The notes: generated by a model not told the origin, from the letters alone. Shown: positions 25,353 through 34,888, numbered from the stretch's first letter. The stretch is 64,000 nt of DNA from Flammeovirga agarivorans (GCF_012641475.1 NZ_JABAIL010000016.1:31902-95901), one strand, 5' to 3'. A program made the numbers and translations.

Positions 25353-25748
25353 CTACTTTTTTACTTCTTTTAGGTTATTAAACCAATAAGAAAAATCTTG
25401 CATAGAGTTCACCTGCAGCAATACATACTCAGGACATACCCTATTTAAAAAGGCTGAAGCTAAACGAACATCAATAAGAGCATTACCATATCCCCCTGTT
25501 TTCTTGTCCAAAGAAACGGATTTGGCTCCCGCTCTCTCCAACTCTCCAATAGAAAGGAATCCATTTTTCTTCCTTACTCTCTTAAAGATGTTCTCTAGAT
25601 TTTCTCTAGTACTCTTTGATGACCTATTTTTCCTCTCAATAGCCAAAAAAAGATTCATAGTTTCCTTCAATCGGAACCATGAATTGAAAGAGGCTTTAGA
25701 GGCGTTTGACACCTCTAAAACTTCAACTAATCTAATTTTTTTAAACAT
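25353..25748 (-). CDS. Unknown, weakly KilA-N-like protein
   Basis: 131 residues from ATG 25748 (MFKKIRLVEVLEVSNASKAS). The segment KKTGGYGNALIDVRLASAFL followed by NRVCPEYVLLQV is reminiscent of KilA-N DNA-binding domains (GGtyaHpdiA, SPEFk) but lacks several positions. Overlaps the upstream gene by 8 nt. Confidence 0.6.
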   Translation of the reverse strand: MFKKIRLVEVLEVSNASKASFNSWFRLKETMNLFLAIERKNRSSKSTRENLENIFKRVRKKNGFLSIGELERAGAKSVSLDKKTGGYGNALIDVRLASAFLNRVCPEYVLLQVNSMQDFSYWFNNLKEVKK

Positions 25749-26172
25749 TATTTCTTCTTCGGGTAATTTCCCTTGAAAGTACTTCAAAGGAGTGGAGGAT
25801 TGAGCTATGCTTATCCTTCAACATTTCATATAAAATTTGAGTTTGGAGGAGTTCTCCCTTAAGCCCACTAACTACGGGGTCTGAATCCGCTGAAGCTTCT
25901 TTTTCTTTTACAGACTTCCCTTTCGCTAATATGATCAACGAAGCTCTTTTGGTATTATAATTATGCTCCTCTGACTGCAGTGCTGCCCTTGTCATAATCA
26001 ATTGTGATTCGACAAATTCACGCCAAGCGTTATAGTTGCCTAACATGGAACCCATCTCGTCAGCAGAGAGTTCGTTTAAATCGGCAGGAAGGTGGGTAAA
26101 CTCCCCTTCCGGTTTCGCTCTTTGAGTCGTTCCTAACAACTTCTTAAACCTGTTTACTGCTTCGGTTTTCAT
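25741..26172 (-). CDS. Unknown protein in the recombination region
   Basis: 143 residues, helical (LSADEMGSMLGNYNAWREFV; LLQTQILYEMLKDKHSSILH), basic end. A CACACAAATATT box (26181-26192) is 8 nt before the ATG and directly follows a hairpin containing the stop codon of the upstream nuclease gene. Not recognised. Confidence 0.72.
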   Translation of the reverse strand: MKTEAVNRFKKLLGTTQRAKPEGEFTHLPADLNELSADEMGSMLGNYNAWREFVESQLIMTRAALQSEEHNYNTKRASLIILAKGKSVKEKEASADSDPVVSGLKGELLQTQILYEMLKDKHSSILHSFEVLSREITRRRNNV

Positions 26173-26180
26173 ATAAGTTT

Positions 26181-26218
26181 AATATTTGTGTGTTTGATGC
26201 TAGGACTGATCCCAGCAT
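26181..26218 (-). promoter_or_regulatory. Hairpin plus CACACAAATATT module
   Basis: On the minus strand ATGCTGGGA pairs with TCCTAGCAT (26210-26218 and 26197-26205, loop TCAG) and is followed after 4 nt by the CACACAAATATT box (26181-26192). The nuclease stop codon lies inside the stem. Confidence 0.7.
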
Positions 26219-26979
26219 GTGGTTCTGTAGGGACAGCTGCATGCCCTTTGGCTGTCGCTTACTTTACATTTGCGTTTACTTGGGAGGGTTTTACTTAAAC
26301 CTTCATCAACAATTTTATTCATAGCTCGAACAAGATCCTTTCGTACAGGTCGAATAAATTCCCTGATTTCACTAGTATTCTTGTTGATGTACAAATAGAT
26401 TATTCCATCAATCTGCTCTCCCTGTTGGATCAACTCATTTGCATAAAAAGAAGCTTGACCTTCATGCTTTTCAATAGGAGCATATTTTAGATGCTTTGTA
26501 GTAAAATCCCCGTGAGTTTTCACTTCTAAGACGTATCGTTTTTTACGCAGATTTACGATCCCGTCTGCTCTACCATCAACTTTTCGTTTTCGATTTCTTA
26601 TCGGGTATTCCGCTGCTTCTAATATCCCTTGTTGACGTAGACACTCCTGAACATATAAATGAACAAAATGCCCTATATCGAAGGTCAACTGAAGACTTGC
26701 GGGAATCGGGTCGGGTAAATCCGAAAACTCCTCTTCGTTGATGTCATACCATAACTTTCTTGAACACCCGTCATGTAATTCTGACGGATGTACTTTATTT
26801 CTTTTTCGCTCTCCTCTCATAAGTACAGGAAGCATTGCTCCAAGGTGTTCATCAATCCTTTTGCCAAGAAGGATCTTTTGACCTAATCTGCGAGCTTCTA
26901 TTCCCGCTTGCTTTTTTTCTATACTTAATTGAGAAATTCCGCGCTCTAAATATGAGCGTAGTGTTTCTGACCTTAACAT
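26200..26979 (-). CDS. PD-(D/E)XK nuclease, Cas4/RecB type
   Basis: 259 residues. Nuclease core: GHFVHLYVQECL (His), VDGRADGIV (Asp) and VLEVKTHGD (Glu-x-Lys), then EGQASFYA. One Cys near the start (DGCSRKLWYD, about 70) and a C-terminal set (KCKVSD, ACSCPYRTTCW) fit an iron-sulfur staple as in Cas4 and AddB. A recombination exonuclease role is likely beside the UvsX and RuvC genes. A palindromic site (26985-27004) lies just upstream. Confidence 0.85.
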   Translation of the reverse strand: MLRSETLRSYLERGISQLSIEKKQAGIEARRLGQKILLGKRIDEHLGAMLPVLMRGERKRNKVHPSELHDGCSRKLWYDINEEEFSDLPDPIPASLQLTFDIGHFVHLYVQECLRQQGILEAAEYPIRNRKRKVDGRADGIVNLRKKRYVLEVKTHGDFTTKHLKYAPIEKHEGQASFYANELIQQGEQIDGIIYLYINKNTSEIREFIRPVRKDLVRAMNKIVDEGLSKTLPSKRKCKVSDSQRACSCPYRTTCWDQS

Positions 26980-26984
26980 AGTTA

Positions 26985-27004
26985 AAGATACTTATAATTA
27001 TCTT
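26985..27004. repeat. Palindromic operator-like site, copy A
   Basis: AAGATACTTATAATTATCTT, an imperfect 20-bp palindrome before the nuclease gene. Near-identical copies lie at 35902-35921 and 46054-46073. Confidence 0.6.
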
Positions 27005-27010
27005 GAATTC

Positions 27011-29125
27011 CTAATAGGTATTCAATTTCTTAGAGACTTCTTTAGTAAAGAATCTAATAAAGCTTTTGTAGAAGTCCCCAGACGAAAAATCTAAAAACTT
27101 ACCATTTCCATACAGATAATTTGCAGCTCTAACAGGCCCAATTAAGACAGGAATAAAGGGTATCCCTTCTTTTCTTATCTTATCAACGGAAAGCTTTAAT
27201 GCCTTCTCAGCATCTTCCGTTTTTAATTTACCTTCCAGTTGAACGGATACATCCGTGGGTTCCCCGTCACTGATTAGAATTAGAATAAAGTTCTGTCCAA
27301 ATTCCTCCTCCATCAGCTTTTTGGTTTTAATCAGTGCATCCGCATCTGCATTTGATCCTTCGGGGTCTAGTTGAGGAATTTTTTTGAGAGTTTTTGTACC
27401 TCTAGTATAAAGCTCTCTCAATGTCGCTCCTCCAGAAACATGATAAGACTCTGCGGTATCATGCGCCCAAACACGAACTTCCATTTTTGGAACGGACTGT
27501 GCAGCCTTCGTAATACAAAGTGCTACTTCTTTTGCTACATCAGATCGGGTTCTTCCTCCTGGTTCTTCTAGTTTCATACTTCCACTATTGTCTACAAGGA
27601 TTCCAACACCAACTACTCCCGTCTCTACGACTTCTTTTTGCATGTAGATAGAAGAAACTCCCGCCTTTACTTCTGCAATTTTTGAGCGATCCATTTTTCC
27701 CGTTCTTTGAGAATTACGAACATACTCCCTCGTTTCTGCTACAGCGTTTAATCTTCTAGAAAGGAATTGAGCATCTCCTCTAACTTCTGCAATAGCTCTG
27801 TTATACTGTCTATTGTCACATTCTTTACCCTCTACAACTACAACACCATCAATAGTTGAGTACTCCTTAAATGTGATATGTATGTGTTGTTTTTGCTCTT
27901 TAGGTTTTTCTGCATTATCTCCGCCTGTAGGTGAAGGAGATCCGCCTAGAGTTTCAACAATATCTTTGATATTCTCTGATTTATCCACTACATTTTCGAA
28001 ACTATCCCCGTTTCCGGAGGTATCTCCTTCAGGTTTTGAATCTGAGTCTTTGTCACTGTCTCCCCCCTCGCCATCTTTTGAGTCTTCTGTTTCATCGCTA
28101 TCCCCACTTCTATCTTTCTCTGTCTGAGATTCGCTGTCCCCTTCTCTATCGCTCTCTTCTTCGGGATTTTTTGAAGGTTTACTTTTTTTACCCTTGTCAG
28201 ACACTTTTTTGTTACCGCTACTATTAGAAGAGTCAGAAGAAGCATCTCCCTCTGATTCTGAGGAGTCGCTGCTAGATTCATTATTTAAGTCTGAGGAATC
28301 CTCAAACTTTGACTTAATCCAATCAAAGGTTTTCCTTGAGTACTCGCAAACTTCTTCAAAGGTTTCGGGAAGTTTACCTTCTACGATTTTTTCAAATTCT
28401 TTGATTTCTGTTGCAAGTTCCTTCTCCATGATCGGGAGGATTCTTGAGGGATACCTTACCGAAAGGAATACAAAGTTTATAAGTTTTTCAAGAGGGCTTG
28501 ACTCTCTATACTTATCCTTACACTTAGCATCATATCTGCCAAAGTAGTGTTCTTTTAACTTCTCGATGAACAAGTGGGTCCCAGGGTTTTCTTCTGTCAT
28601 GATCCTTTCTATTCGTTCATCTTCAAAAATGTTTCGAAGATTCTGCTCCAAAGGATGCCTTGGCTTTGTCTTCTCTTTACCAATAGGAGTATAAAGACAG
28701 TGCGATGCTTCGTGAACGGTTAGTCCTAAAAATATATCTTGTAAGCCATCTACGAATAACCTTTTACTCGATTCTTTTGAGGGAGGTGATTCTAACGAAC
28801 CTGTTCCAACCTGAATAGTGCTGCCGTCCGTAAAGGAATTATTCGAAAATTGATTTACAACAAGATTGGCCCTTACACCTAAAGAGCATAGTAAGGCTCT
28901 TGCCTTATCTTCCATTACGTTGACGAATAAATTCTCTTCCTTAGTATTTCGAACTTTCGAGTCTGAGGCAAATCGTTCTTTTACCCTTCTATATTTAACC
29001 GAGTTTTCTATAAGGTATGTAGAAAACGAGTCATGTCTATACTTTGAAGCCCATGCAGATACATACCCTTCTTGCTTATGCGTGAAGGAAGTTTCCTTTT
29101 CGCTTCTGTTGAAAATATCTCTCAT
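27011..29125 (-). CDS. VWA-domain protein, CobT-like, with HExxH motif
   Basis: 704 residues. N-terminal part contains VHEASHCLYTP (about 137-147), an HExxH zinc motif, with an acidic NIFEDERIERI helix 25 residues later as in related phage proteins. Residues about 270-400 are a Ser/Asp/Glu-rich disordered linker. The C-terminal VWA domain has an intact MIDAS DNSGSM (about 515) and a later SDGEPTD. CobT-like proteins pair with a MoxR/CobS ATPase, here the adjacent upstream gene. Such pairs occur in phages but their role is unknown; cobalt chelation is unlikely without a CobN. Confidence 0.85.
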   Translation of the reverse strand: MRDIFNRSEKETSFTHKQEGYVSAWASKYRHDSFSTYLIENSVKYRRVKERFASDSKVRNTKEENLFVNVMEDKARALLCSLGVRANLVVNQFSNNSFTDGSTIQVGTGSLESPPSKESSKRLFVDGLQDIFLGLTVHEASHCLYTPIGKEKTKPRHPLEQNLRNIFEDERIERIMTEENPGTHLFIEKLKEHYFGRYDAKCKDKYRESSPLEKLINFVFLSVRYPSRILPIMEKELATEIKEFEKIVEGKLPETFEEVCEYSRKTFDWIKSKFEDSSDLNNESSSDSSESEGDASSDSSNSSGNKKVSDKGKKSKPSKNPEEESDREGDSESQTEKDRSGDSDETEDSKDGEGGDSDKDSDSKPEGDTSGNGDSFENVVDKSENIKDIVETLGGSPSPTGGDNAEKPKEQKQHIHITFKEYSTIDGVVVVEGKECDNRQYNRAIAEVRGDAQFLSRRLNAVAETREYVRNSQRTGKMDRSKIAEVKAGVSSIYMQKEVVETGVVGVGILVDNSGSMKLEEPGGRTRSDVAKEVALCITKAAQSVPKMEVRVWAHDTAESYHVSGGATLRELYTRGTKTLKKIPQLDPEGSNADADALIKTKKLMEEEFGQNFILILISDGEPTDVSVQLEGKLKTEDAEKALKLSVDKIRKEGIPFIPVLIGPVRAANYLYGNGKFLDFSSGDFYKSFIRFFTKEVSKKLNTY

Positions 29126-29127
29126 AA

Positions 29128-30447
29128 TTATGCTTTAAGTAGAAAAGTAGATCTTATTTGATCCTGTTCACCACCATCTCCTTTTTCAAAAAGAGGTAAT
29201 ACAACGGACTCTAACGACTCAATTAATGGAAACCCATCAGCAACCATTTCTGCAACCTGTTCGCTGTATCGAATAGATACAAAGGTTGATATACTATCAC
29301 TTTGGTATAAGTCTCTTATTGCCTCAAATACACTCGCAATTTTTTGAGCTTCTTTTTCCTCTAGTGAAGGATATTTAGACATGAGGATTTTTTGTTCAAT
29401 ATCAGACTTGACATATTCTACCTCAAACAGTCGGAATCTATCAAGCAATGCTCGATCTATTTTATGTGTCCCTGAATAGTCTGCACCCAAGTTAGCTGTT
29501 GCAATAAATACTTTATCTGATACATCAATTTCTCCTGCATCTTCACCAAAAGCCGTATCCAGCTTCATAACTCCCGTTCCATCAAGTACAGGAAATAGAA
29601 TGTTATTTGCCCCAGATGGCGCTCTACTAATTTCGTCTAGCAGTATTCCTTTTACATTAGGATCTTTTAGAGCCTTAACAAAAGGTGAATACTCAAATAC
29701 TGACTCTCCATCTTTTATGATATGATTACCAATCAACCCAGAGATAGCATCTTGCATGGCTCCCATGTTGATGTATGCATACTCCATGTTTAGTTTTTCA
29801 AGAAGTAGTTTGGCTAACACCGTCTTTCCTGTTCCGGTATGTCCAACCAAGAGAGAATTTGCCTTTCTAGAAAAAGAGTGCACTAACCTCTTTTGTAAGA
29901 ATTCATCTGCATAGTATTTATCATCCTCTACAGTGATCTTTTTAAATGCACTCCATTTCCTTTCTATGAATGTCTTTTTCTTTAGCTTTCTTCTAAAGGT
30001 ATCTTTTACCTGCTTTTCAAGGGATTTATCTTTTAAGATTTCCTCATAAAACACAGATCTTGCATAAGATAATTTATCGGGGCCTTCTTTATCATACTCC
30101 AAATTCTTTGGGCTGTTTTTTACAAGGTAAAGTACCCCGCAGTAGTGTGATCCATCATTAGTAGATCCATCCTGCGTACTATGAAGGGTGGCTAAGAAAA
30201 TAGCTTTTTCGTTTTTCTTCAAAAAATTTTCATCCTCAAATGCTGCTGTAAACTCTAGGTTTTTCTGAACGTCTCCTTCAAAATAAACTACGCGAGTTTG
30301 GTTTTTTGGGACGATATGTTCTCCTGCTTTTACATTTACGATAGTGGTAGCAACACCTCCAAAGTTGCACTGCACAGCTTCATCACGCATTGCAGTAAAC
30401 GCCCCTGTATCCGTAGAAAAGGATACCGTTGAAAATTCTTGATTCAT
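29128..30447 (-). CDS. MoxR/CobS-type AAA+ ATPase
   Basis: 439 residues. Residues about 1-165 are an unassigned N-terminal domain; AAA+ core follows with Walker A GHTGTGKTVLA (about 205), Walker B GILLDEISRAPS and sensor-1 IATAN. It precedes the VWA gene by 2 nt, giving the classic MoxR-VWA chaperone pair. Leader carries a variant box CACAAATATT (30458-30467). Confidence 0.88.
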   Translation of the reverse strand: MNQEFSTVSFSTDTGAFTAMRDEAVQCNFGGVATTIVNVKAGEHIVPKNQTRVVYFEGDVQKNLEFTAAFEDENFLKKNEKAIFLATLHSTQDGSTNDGSHYCGVLYLVKNSPKNLEYDKEGPDKLSYARSVFYEEILKDKSLEKQVKDTFRRKLKKKTFIERKWSAFKKITVEDDKYYADEFLQKRLVHSFSRKANSLLVGHTGTGKTVLAKLLLEKLNMEYAYINMGAMQDAISGLIGNHIIKDGESVFEYSPFVKALKDPNVKGILLDEISRAPSGANNILFPVLDGTGVMKLDTAFGEDAGEIDVSDKVFIATANLGADYSGTHKIDRALLDRFRLFEVEYVKSDIEQKILMSKYPSLEEKEAQKIASVFEAIRDLYQSDSISTFVSIRYSEQVAEMVADGFPLIESLESVVLPLFEKGDGGEQDQIRSTFLLKA

Positions 30448-30511
30448 ATTAATTTAAAATATTTGTGATTATATACTAGATTATAAAAAAGCTATCGAAG
30501 ACAAGCATGCC

Positions 30512-30856
30512 TTATTTATCTCCGATTGATTGCCTAAAAAATTCTCTAACGTGTTTAGTTTCCAACACAGTTAGCTCTAAATCAAACTCCTCAAAGTACA
30601 CGATCATTGCAGGTACTTGTCCTAGCTTCGTGCGTTTTTTGCACTTTAAAAAAGTATCCGCCTTAAGCGTGTAGCTTTTCTTGGAAGTAGTTTTAGCCTC
30701 TACAGAAACCATTTCGTTCTCTACATCATTTTCTGCGAAGGCTGCCCCAGAAGCGATAGTTTCTTTTGCCTTAAGCTGCTCTGCAAGTCTCTTCTCTTGT
30801 TTTCGAGATCGGCTAACCGTAGTTTCCCTAGGCTTGTTCATCCATTTTGGCCTCAT
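30512..30856 (-). CDS. Small basic protein, unknown
   Basis: 114 residues: basic N-terminus (MRPKWMNKPRETTVSRSRKQ), middle Ala/Glu-rich, then a beta-rich end (LGQVPAMIVYFEEFDLELTV). Precedes the MoxR gene. Not recognised. Confidence 0.68.
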   Translation of the reverse strand: MRPKWMNKPRETTVSRSRKQEKRLAEQLKAKETIASGAAFAENDVENEMVSVEAKTTSKKSYTLKADTFLKCKKRTKLGQVPAMIVYFEEFDLELTVLETKHVREFFRQSIGDK

Positions 30857-30879
30857 AAGTCTTCAAGTTTTTGAGCATT

Positions 30880-30946
30880 AAAAAGACACTCCTATTGTAT
30901 ATGGGATCACATATACTTAGCCCCATGCCGAACAGTGTGTCTTTTT
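30880..30946 (-). terminator. Branched hairpin terminator
   Basis: AAAAAGACAC (30880-30889) pairs with GTGTCTTTTT (30937-30946) around an inner hairpin GTATATG/CATATAC (30897-30903, 30910-30916). On the minus strand it ends in T5. The enclosed sequence has TCGGCATGGGG. Confidence 0.75.
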
Positions 30947-30950
30947 GATT

Positions 30951-31100
30951 TTATTTATTTAACTGCTGTAGTTTACCTAACTCAGTATTGTATTTATTAA
31001 GTACAATATCCTTTGAAGGCATTTCTTTTATAGAATGTTTTTTTACATCCTCAATAAGCATCTTTAAGTATGCTATTTCTTTTTCAATTGCTGCTTTCAT
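30951..31100 (-). CDS. 49-residue helical peptide
   Basis: From ATG 31100, which overlaps the stop of the upstream gene as ATGA. MKAAIEKEIAYLKMLIEDVK is a heptad-like helix. The longer frame to 31133 is unlikely because of this coupling. Not recognised. Confidence 0.6.
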   Translation of the reverse strand: MKAAIEKEIAYLKMLIEDVKKHSIKEMPSKDIVLNKYNTELGKLQQLNK

Positions 31101-31447
31101 GACCTTACTCCTTCGTATGTAACACCAATACACGCATGCTTGGAAGCTACTTCGTCAATAACCTCCATGACATCTTCCTTATAAGTTTTTGGTAGGATCA
31201 GTACTGCAAGATCAATTGCATCGTCAAGCTCCTCCTTACGAACTTTTGTGTATAAAAAAGTCTCTTTATTCTTCTTAAGGAAATTCTCTATATCCTCGTA
31301 AGAACGTTTGTTAATTTCTTTTCCTTCTTCCACTAGCAAAAAATTGGCTTCAAAGCCCTTATCTTTTACTACCGCTTTTGCTACAGTATAAATGTCGAAT
31401 ACGTCTAACAGTTTTCCTGTTAGGTTTGAGACAATGACGTTTTTCAT
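31097..31447 (-). CDS. Unknown 116-residue protein
   Basis: 116 residues, alpha/beta (MKNVIVSNLTGKLLDVFDIY; LAVLILPKTYKEDVMEVIDE). A CACACAAATATT box (31462-31473) lies 14 nt before the ATG. Not recognised. Confidence 0.7.
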   Translation of the reverse strand: MKNVIVSNLTGKLLDVFDIYTVAKAVVKDKGFEANFLLVEEGKEINKRSYEDIENFLKKNKETFLYTKVRKEELDDAIDLAVLILPKTYKEDVMEVIDEVASKHACIGVTYEGVRS

Positions 31448-31522
31448 ATAAGTTTAATATTAATATTTGTGTGATTTAATAATTAGAAAGTTTAGCTAGA
31501 CAGTGTATGCCTAGCCATTCTA

Positions 31523-32650
31523 CTAAAGGGTGATTCCAAGTGCTTCGTAAACGTCTGCTACGATTTTTTCTAACTCCCCACTAGACTCCAACCAATCTGC
31601 GAACTTTAATTTACCTTGGCATTTTTTCTGCCCATCATATTGAAAGAATGCCCCTGATTGTTGTACAATACCTTCTTCCGCTGCTATTTCTATGATCTGC
31701 ATTGTTCGGTCACATGTCCCGAAAGGAACGCGAGCATTGTCCGACAGTGATAAAAATATTCTACCCGAAAGGTGAGGTTTTGCAACTTTGTTTTTCTTGT
31801 TATGTATAGAGATTTCTTTTCCCAATACTTCTTCTTTCGATTTTTCGGGAGCTAATCCCTGCATTCGAAGAGATACCGACTTTGCAAAGGCAGCACCTTT
31901 ACCGCCCTTAACTTTTTCACCGCCAAACATTCCCATTTCAGTGTAAGCACTGTTGATGAAAATAAGGGTCGTATCATCCCCTTCATTACGATTCAGTGCA
32001 GCTTGAAACTTTCTGAAACCTCTGTTCCAAAGACGAGCGGACTCACCTACGGTATTCTTTTCCATAGATTCATTCACTTCATTTACACCCCCAACAGCAT
32101 GTATTGAGTCGAAGCAGACTAGCCCTACGCTGTTTGAAGAAAGGAACGTCTCAGTTATGTCAATAGCCTCGTCAGGCGAAGAAGGTACAATATGAATTAA
32201 GTGTTCGTTCCAAATCCCTTGCTTTTCACCCCACTCTTTTGAGTAGGACTTCTCAAAGTCTATAAGGACTACTACTTTGGTTTCAGCATCCTCTACTTCC
32301 GAATGGATTTTTTTAATGTCATATACTGTGCGGTCTTTTCTTCGACCTTTTCCCTTAATCAACTTCTTTTCAAAATCGATTTTTCTGATTCCATTGGGGA
32401 TTCTATTTTTCCAATCAAACCTCTGGAACTGACTAATTATATTATAAGTCAACCATGACTTGCCCGAAGAAAAATCTCCGTACAGTTCAGTGATCCTATT
32501 GATAGCAACACCGCCTCCCAAAATTTTATCCACCGTTGGGATCATTGTAGGAATAAATTCCACCTTTGGAGTTTCTGTAGCTGGTCTAATGATCGTTGAT
32601 CCTCCGTAACGTTCCGCTAACTCCCCGATTAATTCGTTTAATTCAGACAT
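31523..32650 (-). CDS. RecA/UvsX-type recombinase
   Basis: 375 residues. Walker A GDFSSGKSW (about 58-66), Walker B VGLVCFDSIHA, and the DNA-binding loop region TEMGMFGGEKVKGGKG. Organisation is closer to T4 UvsX than to bacterial RecA. It catalyses strand exchange for recombination-dependent replication. Its start lies within the end of the DNA polymerase gene (13-nt overlap), so the two are co-expressed. Confidence 0.9.
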   Translation of the reverse strand: MSELNELIGELAERYGGSTIIRPATETPKVEFIPTMIPTVDKILGGGVAINRITELYGDFSSGKSWLTYNIISQFQRFDWKNRIPNGIRKIDFEKKLIKGKGRRKDRTVYDIKKIHSEVEDAETKVVVLIDFEKSYSKEWGEKQGIWNEHLIHIVPSSPDEAIDITETFLSSNSVGLVCFDSIHAVGGVNEVNESMEKNTVGESARLWNRGFRKFQAALNRNEGDDTTLIFINSAYTEMGMFGGEKVKGGKGAAFAKSVSLRMQGLAPEKSKEEVLGKEISIHNKKNKVAKPHLSGRIFLSLSDNARVPFGTCDRTMQIIEIAAEEGIVQQSGAFFQYDGQKKCQGKLKFADWLESSGELEKIVADVYEALGITL

Positions 32651-34683
32651 TGGTATCCTAATGATAGATTGATGATTTCTTGAATAGACAACTTAGGAGT
32701 CATAAGCTCCTCAACTTCTTGTTTAGATAGTGTGATTTCACGTTTACCATCTCCCCAATTTTTTACCACACCTCCGTCAGACTTCAGTGGAACCGAAAGT
32801 GCTATGGTAGATTCCATTGCCTCTTTCATTTCAAGTGATGCTTTCCAAACATCTTTTATTGGGACCTCTGCGATAATTTCATCATGAACAAACATTGTCA
32901 TGAATCCATTATACTTTTTCATTACTTCCTCCACTTTGATAGTAGAGAGCTTAAATACACTACTCGCACTTCCTTGGATCAAAAAGTTAAAGGACTGTCT
33001 TAAAGCTCTGTTTTTATCTTCCTTATTGTGAAAGTTTAGTGGTCTTCTTCTACCAAACATGTCTTCAGCGAAACCCGCAGCTTTTGCAGCATCTTCAACT
33101 GATTTCCTTGTTTTAGAAATAGAAGGCATTTTTGCTAAGAAATTATTAAGGTAATTTTTAGCCTCAAGCTCAGTGATTCCGAGCGTTTCTGAGACAGATT
33201 TTGCACCCATACCGTACATAATGGCTAGCACAAGTGTCTTCGATTCAGATCTTTTAATGCCTATTTCGTCTGCTATTTCTTGGTAGATGTCCCTGTCATT
33301 TTGGTAGATTTCTGTGAGAAAAGGATCCCCAGAAGCGTGTGTAAGAATTCGGGGTTCAACTTGCGAAAAGTCGTATACAACCATCGCATACCCTGGTCGG
33401 GGTACAAATGCATCCCTTACAGGATATTCTTTGTGGTTTACTACTTGTTGTAGGTTTGGGTCTGAAGACGAAAGTCTTCCTGTTTCTACAATTGCCTGAT
33501 TAAACTGGCAGTGTATTTTATCATTTACTATGTGATCGGGAAGTTTTGAATAAAATTTACTCCAAAGTGCTGCAAGATCTGCCCTTTGAAGAAGTAGGTC
33601 TAGAAGTTTGTGTGGGTGAGTTTTATTTAAATCTTTTAATACTGAAGCCTTAGTAGAAGGTTTACCCTTATCTGTTCTTGCGAGTATAGGAAATCCTAAT
33701 CGTTGGTACAGTACTTCTGCAAGTTGGTCGCTCGATCCAATGTTAAAGTGAATGCCTGTAAGATTGTAGATTTGTACTTCAATTTTATCAAGACTCTCTT
33801 TTACTTTTTTACCCGTATTTTCTAGGAGCTGTCTATCTATGTATGCCCCTTTATCCAAAGCTTTTACTAGTATTTTAAGGAATGGTAATTCTATTTCTTC
33901 GTATAGCTTCACCTGTTTGGGGCTTAGTTTAGCAAGCCAAAAGTCCCTTAATGGTAAGATGTATTCTACATCATTTAATCCGTAATCAATAAAGATTTCC
34001 TCTGTAATCAGTGGTATGTCACAAACTTCTTCATCCTCAGAAAGCTCTAGAAAGTTATTCCAAAAATCTGTTAGGGTCGTTTTCCCATACTTCTCAACTA
34101 CTAAGTCATATCGAGGACAGGGCCTTGTTACCGCTTTCCAATTTGTTGTTATAAAATCCCAACTGATCTTTTTTGATCGGGGCTTTCCTTTTGATCCGAT
34201 GCCGAGTCCAAAAACTTCGTTTGACCTTTCTGTGCATTTTTCGTCAAGTCCCCAGATATGTGTTTTAGGAACTGATAAATCTTTATGAAGTCTCTCTTTT
34301 AATGCCTTTGTAAATATGGTTGCATCAGCTAGATATATGAGAATTAAAGTATCATCCTTCAAAATAGGATCAGACAAACCATTTACTTTTAAAACCCAAA
34401 GATCAAATTTTAGATTTTGACCAACAATTTTCATTTTAGGTAAAATAGGATTAAGCACTTCCTTTAGATCACGTAAGGTAATCTCTCCGAAAGTACTTTC
34501 TTTTGTAAGGATAGACCAACTCACCTTATTCTCTCTATCATGGAATTGTAAGCTTGTGATCTGTAGTCTATCAATCTTAGTTCCCAATGTCTCCGTATCA
34601 AAGCCTAAATCTTGAGATAAATCGACTTCCTTTGCGAATTTTTCTAATTGGGTTCGTTTCTTAATGACCTGTCTTCGCATCAT
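32638..34683 (-). CDS. polA: Family A DNA polymerase with 3'-5' exonuclease
   Basis: 681 residues. Exonuclease motif I FDTETLG (about D29, E31); polymerase motif A VVYDFSQVEPR, motif B RSESKTLVLAIMYGM and motif C FVHDEIIAEV (about 597-599). No 5'-nuclease domain, as usual for phage enzymes. The start may be 34683 or the next codon. The 290 nt upstream hold an orphan leader box and a structured element (34745-34846), suggesting post-transcriptional control of this gene. Confidence 0.94.
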   Translation of the reverse strand: MMRRQVIKKRTQLEKFAKEVDLSQDLGFDTETLGTKIDRLQITSLQFHDRENKVSWSILTKESTFGEITLRDLKEVLNPILPKMKIVGQNLKFDLWVLKVNGLSDPILKDDTLILIYLADATIFTKALKERLHKDLSVPKTHIWGLDEKCTERSNEVFGLGIGSKGKPRSKKISWDFITTNWKAVTRPCPRYDLVVEKYGKTTLTDFWNNFLELSEDEEVCDIPLITEEIFIDYGLNDVEYILPLRDFWLAKLSPKQVKLYEEIELPFLKILVKALDKGAYIDRQLLENTGKKVKESLDKIEVQIYNLTGIHFNIGSSDQLAEVLYQRLGFPILARTDKGKPSTKASVLKDLNKTHPHKLLDLLLQRADLAALWSKFYSKLPDHIVNDKIHCQFNQAIVETGRLSSSDPNLQQVVNHKEYPVRDAFVPRPGYAMVVYDFSQVEPRILTHASGDPFLTEIYQNDRDIYQEIADEIGIKRSESKTLVLAIMYGMGAKSVSETLGITELEAKNYLNNFLAKMPSISKTRKSVEDAAKAAGFAEDMFGRRRPLNFHNKEDKNRALRQSFNFLIQGSASSVFKLSTIKVEEVMKKYNGFMTMFVHDEIIAEVPIKDVWKASLEMKEAMESTIALSVPLKSDGGVVKNWGDGKREITLSKQEVEELMTPKLSIQEIINLSLGYQCLN

Positions 34684-34744
34684 ATATTAATTTATAGGGT
34701 TAAAATATGTTAAATTAAACCGTTTCTACCCATGGATGATGTCG

Positions 34745-34846
34745 AGATGTTAGGTAAATAGTCGGGCGCTCCTTACTTTTGAAATAAGATATTTTGACTA
34801 TTTAATACTTCTCGCAAGTGCATTGTACGACTTGACCTTAACATCT
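34745..34846 (-). ncRNA. Three-way-junction leader element before the DNA polymerase gene
   Basis: Read on the minus strand: outer stem AGATGTTAAGGT (34846-34835) with ACCTAACATCT (34755-34745, one bulge); hairpin CAAGT/ACTTG (34834-34830, 34819-34815) abutting it; and stem AAATAGTC/GACTATTT (34803-34796, 34763-34756), which also abuts the outer stem and contains a further small hairpin. Located 62 nt before polA. Shape suggests a regulatory RNA; function unknown. Confidence 0.5.
34773..34844 (-). CDS. Candidate 23-residue leader peptide
   Basis: ATG 34844 to TAA 34773, basic (MLRSSRTMHLREVLNSQNIL). It lies inside the structured leader and may be chance. A start-stop ATG-TAG (34859-34854) sits just before it. 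Confidence 0.2.
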   Translation of the reverse strand: MLRSSRTMHLREVLNSQNILFQK

Positions 34847-34888
34847 TGTAGTACTACATTTCCTTTGTGTAGATTATTTTAGGTTTAA

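Noticed and set aside
27813..28547. Plus-strand frames opposite the VWA gene
   Set aside because: They mirror the Ser/Asp-rich linker of the VWA gene and are antisense shadows.
27011..30447. Cobaltochelatase CobST
   Set aside because: No CobN or other cobalamin gene is present; MoxR-VWA pairing alone does not show metal chelation.
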